A stretch of 64,000 nt of DNA from Pseudomonadota bacterium (lineage in GTDB: Bacteria > Desulfobacterota > Desulfarculia > Desulfarculales > Desulfarculaceae): positions 1 through 64,000 of the forward strand of contig JAHIQI010000017.1 in assembly GCA_018902755.1 (NCBI GenBank), given 5' to 3'. The number at the start of each line of letters is the position of its first letter. Position 1 is the first letter of the stretch. The notes below the pieces were generated by a model. It ran no database searches and was not told where the DNA came from. It was given only the letters and a program-made list of their open reading frames with translations. Positions 51,506 through 60,825 of this stretch are shown piece after piece. The translations under genes and the position numbers were made by a program.

Positions 51506-54397
51506 ATGGCCAAAATGCGGGTATACGAGCTGGCCAAAGAGCTCAAGATCGATAACCGCGATTTGATTCGGCAGCTTATCGAAATGGGCCTGGACGTGCG
51601 CAACCACATGAGCGCCCTCTCGCCGGAGGATGCGCAAATAGTGCGCGACAAGTTGAAGGCCGAACGCAGCGAAGTGGTGGAGGAGAAACGGGTCACCACC
51701 CGGGTCATCCGCCGCCGGCGCAAAAAGGTGGAGACCGCCGAGGACGCCGCCTCCGAAGGCTTGGACGAGCCTGCCGAGGAGGAGTTCGAGGAGCCCCAGG
51801 CGCAGGCCGCGCCCGAGGCCCCCGTGGCCCAAGCCCCGCCCGCCGCTGAAGCTCAGGCTCCCGAGGAGCCGCCCGCCGAAGTCCAAGCGGTTGCCGAGCC
51901 GGAGCCGGAGCCCGAGGCGCCCGTTAAAGCCTCCATCCACTCCGAGCCCCAAGCCCAGCCCGAGCCCAAGGCCGAGGCCCAGCCCGAACCCGTGCAAGAG
52001 CCTGAACCCGCGCCCAAGGCCGAAGCCGCGCCCGAGCCCGGGCCGGAACCTGAACCTACGCCTGAACCGGAAGCGGAAGAACAACCTACGCCGGAGCCGG
52101 AACCTGCCCCCGAGCCCAAGAAGGAGCCCACGCCAGTGGCCGAAGCCGAAGCCAAACCCGCGCCCGAGCCTGCACCTGAGCCCAAAAAGGCGGTGGCGGA
52201 GAAAAAGGAGCCGCAGGAGCGGCCCCGTCCTCAAAAGGCCAAGGTGGTCCGGCCCAAACGGTCCATGGAAGACACCCCGGCCCGCATTATCAGCAAGCCC
52301 GCCGCGCCGGTGGCCCCCATGGGCGACCGTTGGCGCGAAGACACCCGGCCCGCCCCCCCGGCGGCCCGCCGTCCGGCGCGCCCCGCTCCGGGCGCACCGC
52401 CCGCCGTCGGCGACGTGCCCCCGCCGGACAAGGCGGACGGACGCCCCAGCCGGCGACGCAAGAAGGGCAAGAAGGGCAGCCCGATCCCCAACGACGACGT
52501 GCTGATGCGCAAAGCCGGCAGCAAGCGCAAGGAGATTTTGGACCGGGACGCCCTGTACGGCGGACGCCCCTCCCGGGGACGCCGCCGGGGTGGCGGCACG
52601 GTCAAGAAATCGCTCAAGACCGAGCTGACCACGCCCAAGGCCATCAAGCGCCGGGTCAAGGTGACCGAGGCCATAACCGTCGGCGATCTGGCCAAGCGCA
52701 TGGGCGTCAAGGCCGCCGAGGTGGTGGGCCGCATGATGAAGATGGGCATGATGGTCACCCTCAACCAGGCCCTGGACACCGACGATGCCGGTATTGTGGC
52801 CGCCGAGTTCGGTTTCGAGATCGAACGGGTGGGCTTCGAGGAAGAAGGGCTGCTGGCGGCCCATGAGGACCGTCCCGAAGAGATGGAGGTCCGTCCCCCG
52901 GTGGTGACCATCATGGGTCACGTCGACCACGGCAAGACCTCCCTGCTGGACAGCATCCGCAACGCCAACGTGGTGGACGGCGAGGCCGGCGGCATCACCC
53001 AGCACATCGGCGCCTACGATGTGCATCTGCCGAGCGGCGGCCATGTGGTGTTTTTGGACACTCCGGGCCACGAGGCCTTCACCCAGATGCGCGCCCGCGG
53101 CTCCCAGGTCACCGACGTGGTGGTCCTGGTGGTGGCGGCCGACGACGGCATCATGGAGCAGACCAAGGAAGCCATCAGCCACAGCAAGGCGGCCGGGGTG
53201 CCCATCCTGGTGGCCATAAACAAGATCGACAAGCCCGGGGCCGATCCCGAGCGGGTGCGCCGCGAGCTTAGCGAGCGGGGCCTGGTCTCCGAGAGCTGGG
53301 GCGGCGACACCATTACCGTGGAGGTTTCGGCCAAGACCGGCCAGGGCGTCGACGAACTGCTGGAGATGCTCCAGTTGCAGTCCGAGGTTCTTGAGCTTAC
53401 CGCCAACCCCCACAAGCCGGCGCGAGGCCACGTGTTGGAAGCGCACTTGGACAAGGGGCGCGGCCCGGTGGGCACGATCTTGGTGCAGGAAGGCACCCTC
53501 AAGGCGGGTGACAGCTTCGTCTGCGGCAGCTTCGCGGGCAAGGTGCGCTCCATGCTCGACGATCGCGGCAAGCCCATAGACAAGGCTGGCCCCTCCATTC
53601 CGGTGGAGGTGCAGGGCTTTGGCGGGGTGCCCGAGGCGGGCGACGAGTTCACGGTGGTGGAGACCGAAAAGGTGGCCCGCCAGATCGCCGATCACCGCGC
53701 CATTAAAAGGCGCGAGGCCGAGCTTTCCGCCCAGACCAAGACCTCCTTGGAAGGCTTCTTCGAGAAGATGGCCGAGGGCGAGACCCAAGAACTCAAGCTG
53801 GTGGTCAAGGCCGACGTGCAGGGCTCGGTGGAGGCCCTGGTGGAGTCCCTGAACAAACTGGGCAACGATGAGGTCAAGGTAAACGTGATCCATGCGGCCA
53901 CCGGCGCCATCAACGAGTCGGACGTGATGCTGGCCAGCACCAGCGACGCAATCGTCATCGGCTTCAACGTGCGCCCCATGGGCAAGGTGAGCGAGACCGC
54001 CGAGGCCGAGCGGGTGGATATCCGCACCTACGAGGTGATCTACCACGTACTCGAAGAGGTGACCGCCGCCCTCACCGGCATGTTGGCCCCTCTCTACAAG
54101 GAGGAGGTCATCGGCCGGGTGGTGGTGCGCGAGACATTCGGCGTGCCCAAGGTGGGCACCGTGGCGGGCAGCTACGTGACCGAAGGCCGTGTGACCCGCG
54201 GCGCCCAGGTTCGTCTGCTGCGCGAAGGCGTGGTCATCGCCAACACCAAGGTTTCCTCGCTGCGGCGCTTCAAAGACGACGTCAAGGAAGTGGCCCAGGG
54301 CTTCGAGTGCGGCGTGGGCCTGGAGAACTACAACGACATCAAGGTGGGTGACGAGATCGAGTTCTACGTGATACACGAGGTGGCTGCGGAGCTGTAG
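51506..54397 (+). CDS. infB: Translation initiation factor IF-2
   Basis: A 963-residue IF-2. An N-terminal IF2N domain (residues 1-55, VYELAKELKIDNRDLIRQL) is followed by a very long acidic, Pro/Ala-rich linker (about 75-250), a basic region and a second IF2N segment. The GTPase domain has GHVDHGKTS (G1), DTPGHEAFTQMR (G3) and NKIDKPGAD (G4). Domains II-IV complete the C-terminus, which ends HEVAAEL. ATG 51506 has GAGGAG upstream. Confidence 0.96.
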   Translation: MAKMRVYELAKELKIDNRDLIRQLIEMGLDVRNHMSALSPEDAQIVRDKLKAERSEVVEEKRVTTRVIRRRRKKVETAEDAASEGLDEPAEEEFEEPQAQAAPEAPVAQAPPAAEAQAPEEPPAEVQAVAEPEPEPEAPVKASIHSEPQAQPEPKAEAQPEPVQEPEPAPKAEAAPEPGPEPEPTPEPEAEEQPTPEPEPAPEPKKEPTPVAEAEAKPAPEPAPEPKKAVAEKKEPQERPRPQKAKVVRPKRSMEDTPARIISKPAAPVAPMGDRWREDTRPAPPAARRPARPAPGAPPAVGDVPPPDKADGRPSRRRKKGKKGSPIPNDDVLMRKAGSKRKEILDRDALYGGRPSRGRRRGGGTVKKSLKTELTTPKAIKRRVKVTEAITVGDLAKRMGVKAAEVVGRMMKMGMMVTLNQALDTDDAGIVAAEFGFEIERVGFEEEGLLAAHEDRPEEMEVRPPVVTIMGHVDHGKTSLLDSIRNANVVDGEAGGITQHIGAYDVHLPSGGHVVFLDTPGHEAFTQMRARGSQVTDVVVLVVAADDGIMEQTKEAISHSKAAGVPILVAINKIDKPGADPERVRRELSERGLVSESWGGDTITVEVSAKTGQGVDELLEMLQLQSEVLELTANPHKPARGHVLEAHLDKGRGPVGTILVQEGTLKAGDSFVCGSFAGKVRSMLDDRGKPIDKAGPSIPVEVQGFGGVPEAGDEFTVVETEKVARQIADHRAIKRREAELSAQTKTSLEGFFEKMAEGETQELKLVVKADVQGSVEALVESLNKLGNDEVKVNVIHAATGAINESDVMLASTSDAIVIGFNVRPMGKVSETAEAERVDIRTYEVIYHVLEEVTAALTGMLAPLYKEEVIGRVVVRETFGVPKVGTVAGSYVTEGRVTRGAQVRLLREGVVIANTKVSSLRRFKDDVKEVAQGFECGVGLENYNDIKVGDEIEFYVIHEVAAEL
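51780..52230 (+). repeat. Glu/Pro/Ala-rich low-complexity linker in infB
   Basis: About 150 codons of repeated EPEPEP, PEPAPEPK and related units, using mixed GAG/GAA and CCC/CCG codons. Such linkers are common between IF2N and the G domain and vary strongly in length. The repetition could support length changes by slipped replication. Confidence 0.7.
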
Positions 54398-54422
54398 AGG
54401 CCGAGTTTTGGTGGTTGGAGCC

Positions 54423-54710
54423 ATGACCATAACCTTGCACATGGGCCAAGGCGCGAGCCTCAACGACCGGGTGCGGGCGCGGTTCAACGCTGCGGCCGCC
54501 GAGATCGGGGCTCAGGACTTGTGGCAGCGCATCGAGTTGGGCTTCACCGTGTGCGGCAACGAGACGGCCCACGTGGAGAACCAACTCGATTCCATAAAGC
54601 GCTTCGTGGAGCGCATGGCCCTGGCCGAGATCACCGACGTGCGCCTGGAGTTGATCAACCTCAAGGAGATGACGTGGGCACCCGCCGCACAAAACGATTG
54701 GGCAACCTGA
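54423..54710 (+). CDS. DUF503-family small protein
   Basis: A 95-residue protein of the DUF503 family, which commonly lies between infB and rbfA. It contains SLNDRVRARFNAAAAEI and VCGNETAHVENQLDSIKRFV. Its function is not established. The ATG at 54423 has GGAG upstream. The end overlaps the start of rbfA by 37 bases in another frame. Confidence 0.8.
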   Translation: MTITLHMGQGASLNDRVRARFNAAAAEIGAQDLWQRIELGFTVCGNETAHVENQLDSIKRFVERMALAEITDVRLELINLKEMTWAPAAQNDWAT

Positions 54711-55069
54711 TCCTGGCCGAGCTGGGAGGGTTGCTGGCCCGCCGGGTGAAAGACCCCCGGGTGGCGGCGGTGAGCCTGACCGCGGTGGACGTGGCCCCGG
54801 ATCTCAGCCAGGCCAAGGTCTATTTCAGCGTGTTGGACCCCAGCCACAGCGACCAGGCCCTGGCCGGGCTCAGGGCGGCGGCGGGGTTCCTGCGCAAGGA
54901 ACTGGCCGCCAACCTGCGCCTGAAGACCATGCCCCGCCTGGTGCCGGTTTACGACGACTCGCTCATCAAGGCAGCCCATCTGGACCAGGTGATACGCCAG
55001 GCCAGGGCCCAGGACGAGGCCGCCGCCGAGGCCAGGGGCGATGACGATCCCGAGGAGGCCGCGTCGTGA
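54674..55069 (+). CDS. rbfA: Ribosome-binding factor A
   Basis: A 131-residue protein with a KH-like fold. Family motifs are RTKRLGNLILAELGGLLAR, KDPRVAAVSLTAVDVAPDLS and AKVYFSVL. It assists 16S rRNA maturation. The start is GTG 54674, with AAGGAG four bases upstream. The stop overlaps the start of nrnA by four bases. The tail is acidic (EARGDDDPEEAAS). Confidence 0.9.
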   Translation: MGTRRTKRLGNLILAELGGLLARRVKDPRVAAVSLTAVDVAPDLSQAKVYFSVLDPSHSDQALAGLRAAAGFLRKELAANLRLKTMPRLVPVYDDSLIKAAHLDQVIRQARAQDEAAAEARGDDDPEEAAS

Positions 55070-56028
55070 AAGACGTGGCCGCCATGATCTCCCAGGCCTC
55101 GCGGGTCTGGGTGGTTTCCCACGTGCTGCCCGACGGCGACGCCCTGGGCTCCTCCCTGGGGCTGATGCATTTGCTGGCCGCCCAGGGCAAGCAGGTCCGG
55201 TTGTTCAGCGCCGGGCCCATACCCGAGGAATACCTTTTCCTGCCGGGCATGGACCGGGTGAGCGACGTTTTGCCGGAGGCCGGGGAAATGGATTTGGCGG
55301 TGATGTTGGACTGCCACCAGCCCGAGCGCACCGGCCCGGTGAGCGCAAAATTTTTGGCCCAGCTGCCCCGGGTGGCGATCATCGACCACCACCAGGGGGA
55401 AGTGGAATTTGGCCAGGCGGCCTGGGTGGACCCCTCCTTTGCCGCCACCAGCGAGATGGTGACCATTTTGGCCCAGTCCGAGGGCTGGAGCATCCCCCCC
55501 CAGGCGGCCACCTGCCTGTTCGTGGGGGTGCAGACCGACACCGGCTCCTTCCGCTACGCCAACACCACCCCCCGGGTGTTCCGGGTGGCGGCGGATTTGG
55601 CCGAGGCCGGGGCCGAGGTTTGGCCCATCAGCCAGGAGGTCTATGCCACGCGCCCCAAGCGCTTGCGCTTGCTGGGACGCATCATGGACAATCTGGAACT
55701 GAGCCAGGAGGGCCGCTTGGCCCTCAGCCAGATCACCCTGGCCGACCTGGAAAAGGTGGGCGCGGGGCCGGCCGACCTGGAGCAGGCGGTGGAGACCCTG
55801 CGGCTCATCCCCGGAGTGGAGGTTTCGGCCTTGTTCCGCCAGAACGCCAAGGGAGCCATCAAGGTTTCCATGCGCTCCCGGGGCAAGGTGGACGTCAGCC
55901 GGGTGGCCATCGATCTGGGCGGCGGAGGCCACAAGGGCGCCGCCGGGGTGACCATGGAGGGCAACCTGGAGGGCGTGCGCCGGGACATAGCCACCCGCCT
56001 GCGCCAAGGACTGGAGGCCCTGGCATGA
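55066..56028 (+). CDS. nrnA: DHH/DHHA1 phosphoesterase, NrnA-type
   Basis: A 320-residue protein. The DHH domain has HVLPDGDALGSSLGL, DCHQPERTG, and the IIDHHQG motif. The DHHA1 domain contains SMRSRGKVDVSRVA and GGGGHKGAAG near residue 290. NrnA degrades very short RNA and also dephosphorylates pAp. The latter matters here because PAPS-dependent sulfotransfer at 18-21 kb would produce pAp. The start is GTG 55066, overlapping rbfA by four bases. Confidence 0.9.
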   Translation: MKDVAAMISQASRVWVVSHVLPDGDALGSSLGLMHLLAAQGKQVRLFSAGPIPEEYLFLPGMDRVSDVLPEAGEMDLAVMLDCHQPERTGPVSAKFLAQLPRVAIIDHHQGEVEFGQAAWVDPSFAATSEMVTILAQSEGWSIPPQAATCLFVGVQTDTGSFRYANTTPRVFRVAADLAEAGAEVWPISQEVYATRPKRLRLLGRIMDNLELSQEGRLALSQITLADLEKVGAGPADLEQAVETLRLIPGVEVSALFRQNAKGAIKVSMRSRGKVDVSRVAIDLGGGGHKGAAGVTMEGNLEGVRRDIATRLRQGLEALA

Positions 56029-57029
56029 GCCGCCGCCGACGCAAGCCGGACTTTTTCGACGACGGCGTGCTGGTGGTGGACAAACCGGCCGGACCCACCA
56101 GCCACGACGTGGTGGAGCGCCTGCGCCGCCGCTTTCGCCCGGCCAAGCTGGGGCACACCGGCACCCTGGACCCCTTTGCCACCGGGGTCCTGGTATTGGC
56201 CTTCAACCGGGCCACCCGCATGTCCAATATGCTGGGCTCGGGCAAAAAAGTTTACGCGGGTACGGTGAGCCTGGGAAAGGCCACCGACACCGGCGACCCC
56301 ACCGGCGAGGTGACCGAGACCGCGCCGGTGCCCCAGATCGGCCCGGAACAGGCCGCCGAGGCCCTGGCCGCCCTGGAAGGGGAGCGCCAGCAGGCCCCCC
56401 CGGCCTACTCGGCGGCCAAGCACCAGGGCAAACCCTTGTACGCCTATGCGCGTCAGGGGGTGGCCGTGGAAAAACCGGCCCGCGCCATAAACGTGGGCCA
56501 GACCAAGCTGGTGGCCATGGAGCCCGGCGAGATCGCCTTTGAGCTGACCTGCTCCAAGGGCACCTACGTCCGATCCCTGGCCGAGGACCTGGCCCGGGGT
56601 TTGGGCACGGTGGGCCACCTGAAACAGCTTCGTCGCCTGGCCTCGGCCCCCTTCTCCCTGGGCGAGGCCCTGGAGTTGGACGAGGCCCTGGACCTGAGCC
56701 CCCAGGAGTTGGCCGGGCGGCTAATAGGGCTCAGCCAAGCCCTGGAGCGGGCCGGACTCCCGGCGGTGGAGGTGGACGCCGACACCGCCTGGCAACTGCG
56801 CCAGGGAATGATTTTGCCTCGTGAGATCTTCCTGACGCCCGGCTCCGGCCCGGCACTGGGGGCCTTCATGGTGCTGACCCCGGAGGGCGAGTTGGTGGCG
56901 GTGTTGCGCTGGCTGGAGCCAGGCGAGCGCCGCCCCGGCCGCGATTACGAAAGTATGCGAGTCTTTCCCGAACAAGACCAGGGAGAGCTCGAGGAGCAAA
57001 CATCTGCGTCGGCTACTGGAGCCGAATAG
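56025..57029 (+). CDS. truB: tRNA pseudouridine(55) synthase TruB
   Basis: A 334-residue synthase. The N-terminal VVDKPAGPTSHDVV and the catalytic loop LGHTGTLDPFATGVL (with the nucleophilic Asp) identify the TruB family. FELTCSKGTYVRSLAEDL is the RNA-binding element, and a PUA-like domain (TPEGELVAVLRW) ends the protein. The ATG overlaps the nrnA stop by four bases. It modifies U55 of tRNAs. Confidence 0.94.
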   Translation: MSRRRRKPDFFDDGVLVVDKPAGPTSHDVVERLRRRFRPAKLGHTGTLDPFATGVLVLAFNRATRMSNMLGSGKKVYAGTVSLGKATDTGDPTGEVTETAPVPQIGPEQAAEALAALEGERQQAPPAYSAAKHQGKPLYAYARQGVAVEKPARAINVGQTKLVAMEPGEIAFELTCSKGTYVRSLAEDLARGLGTVGHLKQLRRLASAPFSLGEALELDEALDLSPQELAGRLIGLSQALERAGLPAVEVDADTAWQLRQGMILPREIFLTPGSGPALGAFMVLTPEGELVAVLRWLEPGERRPGRDYESMRVFPEQDQGELEEQTSASATGAE

Positions 57030-57035
57030 CTTGGG

Positions 57036-57054
57036 GGGCGGGACGGTCCCGCCC
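57036..57054 (+). promoter_or_regulatory. Hairpin in the rpsO leader
   Basis: GGGCGGGA (57036-57043) pairs perfectly with TCCCGCCC (57047-57054) around CGG, about 60 bases before the rpsO start. S15 often autoregulates its mRNA through leader structure, so this is a candidate for such a site. Confidence 0.4.
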
Positions 57055-57112
57055 GCCTGGGCCGCAGACGAGGGGCCGCAAACAGGCCCATATAACAAGG
57101 AGGATAGGTAAA

Positions 57113-57382
57113 GTGGTTTTAACCCCGGATGACAAAGGCGCGATAGTAGAGAAGTTTCAGCGTAAACCGGGCGACACCGGCTCGCCGGAAGTGCAGATCG
57201 CCCTTCTGAGCGAGCGCATCAAGTACCTGACCGAGCATTTCAAGGTCCACAAGAAGGACCATCATAGCAGACGTGGCCTGCTAAAGTTGGTAGGCCAACG
57301 CCGCCGTATGCTCAACTACCTTAAGCGTAAGGAAATTGAGCGTTATCGAGCGGTTATCAAGGAGCTGGGCATCCGTAAGTAA
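57113..57382 (+). CDS. rpsO: 30S ribosomal protein S15
   Basis: An 89-residue S15 of standard size. GDTGSPEVQIALLSERIKYL, HKKDHHSRRGLLKLVGQRRR and LNYLKRKEIERY are the family signatures. The start is GTG 57113, with AGGAGG nearby. pnp follows after 32 bases, the classical order. Confidence 0.96.
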   Translation: MVLTPDDKGAIVEKFQRKPGDTGSPEVQIALLSERIKYLTEHFKVHKKDHHSRRGLLKLVGQRRRMLNYLKRKEIERYRAVIKELGIRK

Positions 57383-57414
57383 GCCTTGCTCGTGTAGGAA
57401 GTGGGAAGAGAGAG

Positions 57415-59544
57415 ATGATAAAAAAGGTATCGACGACGATCAACGGTCTGGAACTGTCCATAGAGACCGGCAAGATCGCCAAGCAGGCCGGCGGCGCGGT
57501 TATGGTGACCTACGGCGAGACCGTGGTCTTGGTAACCGCCACCGGAGACAGCAACATGCGCGAGGGCATCGACTTTTTGCCCCTCACCGTGGACTACCAG
57601 GAGCTGTCCTACGCCGCGGGCCGCATCCCCGGCAACTTTTTCCGGCGCGAAATGGGCCGGCCCAGCGAGAAAGAGACCCTGACCAGCCGGCTGATCGATA
57701 GGCCGGTGCGTCCCCGGGTGCCCAAGGGCTGGAGCTACGAAACTCAGATCATCGCCAACGTCTACTCGGCCGACCGCGTGAATGAGCCCGACGTGCTGGC
57801 CGTGACCGGCGCTTCGGCGGCCTTGTGCATCAGCGACGTGCCCTTTGACGGCCCCATGGCCGGGGTGCGCGTGGGCAGGGTGAACGGCGAGTTCGTGGCC
57901 AACCCCACCGCCGCCCAGCGTGCGGAGTCCGACCTGGACCTCATCGTGGCCGGCAGCCGTGAGGCGGTGGTCATGGTCGAGGGCGGGGCCGAGCTGGTCT
58001 CCGAGGAGGTGGTGCTGGAAGGCATCTGGTTTGGCCACAAGGCCTTGCAGCCTCTGCTGGACATCCAGGAGGAGCTGACCGCTGCGGTGGGCAAGGCCAA
58101 GCGCGAGTTCACCAAGCCGGTGGAAGACACCGACCTCAAGGCCAAGGTGGCCGCGCTGGCCGCCGAGGGCGTGAAGAGGGTGCTGTCCACCGTGCCCAAG
58201 CTGGAGCGCTACGGCGTGAAGCGGGCGGTGAAAAAAGAGGTGCTCGCCGCCATGGGCGAAGAGGCCGCCGGCCGCGAAGGCAAGATCAAGGACATCGTCG
58301 AGAACCTAGTATCCGAAGGCATGCGCTCCATGATCCTGGAGCAGGGCCACCGGGTGGACGGACGAGACTTCGTCACCGTGCGTCCCATCTCCTGCGAAGT
58401 GGGCATCCTGCCGCGCACCCATGGTTCGGCCCTGTTCACCAGGGGCGAGACCCAGGCCATCGTCACCACCACCCTGGGCACCAGCGGCGACGAGCAGCGC
58501 ATCGAGTCGGTCACCAAGGAAGACAGCTTCCGTGACTTCCTGTTGCACTACAACTTCCCGCCGTTTTGCGTGGGCGAGGCCAAGATGCTGCGCGGCCCCG
58601 GCCGCCGGGAGATCGGCCACGGAGCCCTGGCCCGGCGCAGCCTGCAAAAGATCCTGCCGGGCAAGGACCTGTTCCCCTACACCATCCGCGTGGTCAGCGA
58701 CATCACCGAGTCCAACGGCTCTTCGTCCATGGCCAGCGTTTGCGGCGGCTCCTTGTCCATGATGGACGCCGGAGTCCCCATCAGCCAGGCGGTGGCCGGC
58801 GTGGCCATGGGCCTGATCAAAGAGGGCGACAAGACCGCGGTGCTCACCGACATCATCGGCGACGAGGACCATCTGGGCGACATGGACTTCAAGGTGACCG
58901 GCAGCGCCAAGGGCGTGGCCGCGGTGCAGATGGACATCAAGATCTCGGGCATCAACAAGGAGATCATGGCTCAGGCTCTGGCCCAGGCCAAGAACGGCCG
59001 CCTGCACATCCTGTCCAAGATGGGCGAAGCCATCACCCAGCCCCGCGGCGCCATCAGCAACTGGGCCCCGCGCATCACCACCATCAAGATCCCGGTGGAG
59101 CGCATCAAGGACATCATCGGTCCCGGCGGCAAGATCATCCGCGGCATGCAGATGGAGACCGGCGCCAAGATCGATGTCGAGGACGACGGCACGGTGCACG
59201 TGGCGGCGGTCGACGGCGTGGCCGGCGACCGGGCCCTGGCCATGATCAAGGAGCTGACCCAGGACGTGGAAGAGGGCGCGGTCTACGAAGGAACCGTGGT
59301 CAAGATCATGGACTTCGGCGCGTTCGTGGAGATACTGCCCGGCCGCGACGGCTTGGTGCACATCAGCGAGTTGGACCACACCAGGGTGCGCTCGGTCACC
59401 GACGTGCTCAGGGAAGGCGACAAGATCAAGGTGAAGGTGCTTGGCGTGGACGACCGCGGCAAGGTGCGCCTGAGCCGCAAGGCCCTGTTGCCGCCGCCCG
59501 AGGGCGCTCCTCAGGGTGACAGCCGCCCGCCCCGGCGCGACTAA
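57415..59544 (+). CDS. pnp: Polyribonucleotide nucleotidyltransferase
   Basis: A 709-residue PNPase. Two RNase PH domains are recognisable by TYGETVVLVTATG and GRIPGNFFRRE in the first, and FTRGETQAIVTTTLG and GSSSMASVCGGSLSMMDAG in the second. A KH domain (IIGPGGKIIRGMQMETGAKI) and an S1 domain (VYEGTVVKIMDFGAFVEILP) end the protein. It degrades RNA phosphorolytically. GGGAAGAGAGAG precedes the ATG. Confidence 0.97.
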   Translation: MIKKVSTTINGLELSIETGKIAKQAGGAVMVTYGETVVLVTATGDSNMREGIDFLPLTVDYQELSYAAGRIPGNFFRREMGRPSEKETLTSRLIDRPVRPRVPKGWSYETQIIANVYSADRVNEPDVLAVTGASAALCISDVPFDGPMAGVRVGRVNGEFVANPTAAQRAESDLDLIVAGSREAVVMVEGGAELVSEEVVLEGIWFGHKALQPLLDIQEELTAAVGKAKREFTKPVEDTDLKAKVAALAAEGVKRVLSTVPKLERYGVKRAVKKEVLAAMGEEAAGREGKIKDIVENLVSEGMRSMILEQGHRVDGRDFVTVRPISCEVGILPRTHGSALFTRGETQAIVTTTLGTSGDEQRIESVTKEDSFRDFLLHYNFPPFCVGEAKMLRGPGRREIGHGALARRSLQKILPGKDLFPYTIRVVSDITESNGSSSMASVCGGSLSMMDAGVPISQAVAGVAMGLIKEGDKTAVLTDIIGDEDHLGDMDFKVTGSAKGVAAVQMDIKISGINKEIMAQALAQAKNGRLHILSKMGEAITQPRGAISNWAPRITTIKIPVERIKDIIGPGGKIIRGMQMETGAKIDVEDDGTVHVAAVDGVAGDRALAMIKELTQDVEEGAVYEGTVVKIMDFGAFVEILPGRDGLVHISELDHTRVRSVTDVLREGDKIKVKVLGVDDRGKVRLSRKALLPPPEGAPQGDSRPPRRD

Positions 59545-59571
59545 GACCGCACCCGGCGCGACCAACACGAC

Positions 59572-60825
59572 GTGGTAAACAAAACTACACTGGATAACGG
59601 AGTCCGTCTGGTCACCGAGAAGCTGCCACATGCTTACTCGGTGACCGCGGGCTTATGGATGGAGGTCGGCTCCCGCGACGAGGAGCCGGCCCAGGGCGGC
59701 ATCAGCCACTTCATCGAGCACATGGCCTTCAAGGGCACCGCCCGCCGCGATGCCCTGGCCATTGCCCGTGAGCTGGACCGCCTGGGCGGCATGGCCAACG
59801 CCTTCACCTCCAAGGAAACCACCTGCTTTCACGCCCGGACCCTGGCCGAGCATCTGCACACTATCTCCGATCTACTCACCGACATCTTCCTGAACCCGGC
59901 CTACGACCCCACCGAGGTGGAGCGCGAGCGCCAGGTTATTTTGCAGGAGATCAGCGCGGTGGAGGACACCCCCGACGATCTGGTGCATGTGTTGTTCGGC
60001 CAGAACTATTGGCCCGAGCATCCCATGGGCCGCCCGGTGCTGGGCAGCAGCGAGAGCGTGGGCGCTCTGAGCCGCCAGGATCTGGTGGACTACCTGTCCC
60101 AGCGCTACGCCCCGGCCAACCTGGTGGTGGCGGCGGTGGGCCAGCTCGAGCACCAGCAGATCGTGGACCTGTTGGGTGCGTCCCTGGCTGAGTTGCCCAT
60201 CCTGCCTCCCCGCGAGGCCCGCCAAGCCCCGGCCGCCAACCCCGGCCTGGTGGTGGTGCCGCGCCCGTGCGAACAGGTGCACATCGCCATGGGCGCCCCC
60301 GGCCCCTCGTCCACCGATCCCGACCGTTTCGCCGCCGCCCTGCTCAACGTGATCCTGGGCGGCAACATGAGCTCTCGCCTGTTCCAGGAGGTGCGCGAAA
60401 AGCGCGGCCTGGCCTACGCGGTGTACAGCTACCTCAGCTCCTACAGCGACTCCGGCGTCTTCGGGGTCTACATGGGCGTGGCCCCCGGCCGCTCCCCCGA
60501 GGCCCTCAAGGTGGTGCGCGCCGAGCTGTCCCGCCTGGCCGTGGAGCCGGTGGACAATGAGGAGCTGGAACACGCCAAGGAGCACACCAAGGGCTCCATT
60601 CTGCTGGGGGCGGAAAACCCCGACAGCCGCATGTACCGCCTGGCCCGCAACGAGTTCAACTTCGGCCGCGACGTGACCCTGGAAGAAGTGGTGGCCCAGA
60701 TCGAGGCGGTCCAGGTGGGCGATCTCACCCGGGTGGCCGCCAAGTGCCTGGACCCGGACAAGTTGGGCATCACCGTGCTCGGCCCGGCGGACGCCGACGG
60801 CCTGGCCAAGGAGATGGCGGCGTGA
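59572..60825 (+). CDS. M16-family zinc peptidase
   Basis: A 417-residue peptidase. The zinc motif HFIEHMAFKGT (HxxEH at residues about 47-51) is intact, with the downstream glutamate in ERERQVILQEI. The second half contains NVILGGNMSSRLFQEVREKR and GLAYAVYSYLSSYSDSGVF, the usual substrate-chamber motif. Length fits the single-chain processing-protease type. The start is GTG 59572, 27 bases after pnp. Confidence 0.93.
   Translation: MVNKTTLDNGVRLVTEKLPHAYSVTAGLWMEVGSRDEEPAQGGISHFIEHMAFKGTARRDALAIARELDRLGGMANAFTSKETTCFHARTLAEHLHTISDLLTDIFLNPAYDPTEVERERQVILQEISAVEDTPDDLVHVLFGQNYWPEHPMGRPVLGSSESVGALSRQDLVDYLSQRYAPANLVVAAVGQLEHQQIVDLLGASLAELPILPPREARQAPAANPGLVVVPRPCEQVHIAMGAPGPSSTDPDRFAAALLNVILGGNMSSRLFQEVREKRGLAYAVYSYLSSYSDSGVFGVYMGVAPGRSPEALKVVRAELSRLAVEPVDNEELEHAKEHTKGSILLGAENPDSRMYRLARNEFNFGRDVTLEEVVAQIEAVQVGDLTRVAAKCLDPDKLGITVLGPADADGLAKEMAA

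Noticed and set aside
49856..54487. 1543-codon antisense open frame opposite nusA and infB
   Set aside because: It is the mirror of two well-identified genes, with His/Gly/Leu-rich low-complexity protein and no ribosome-binding site.
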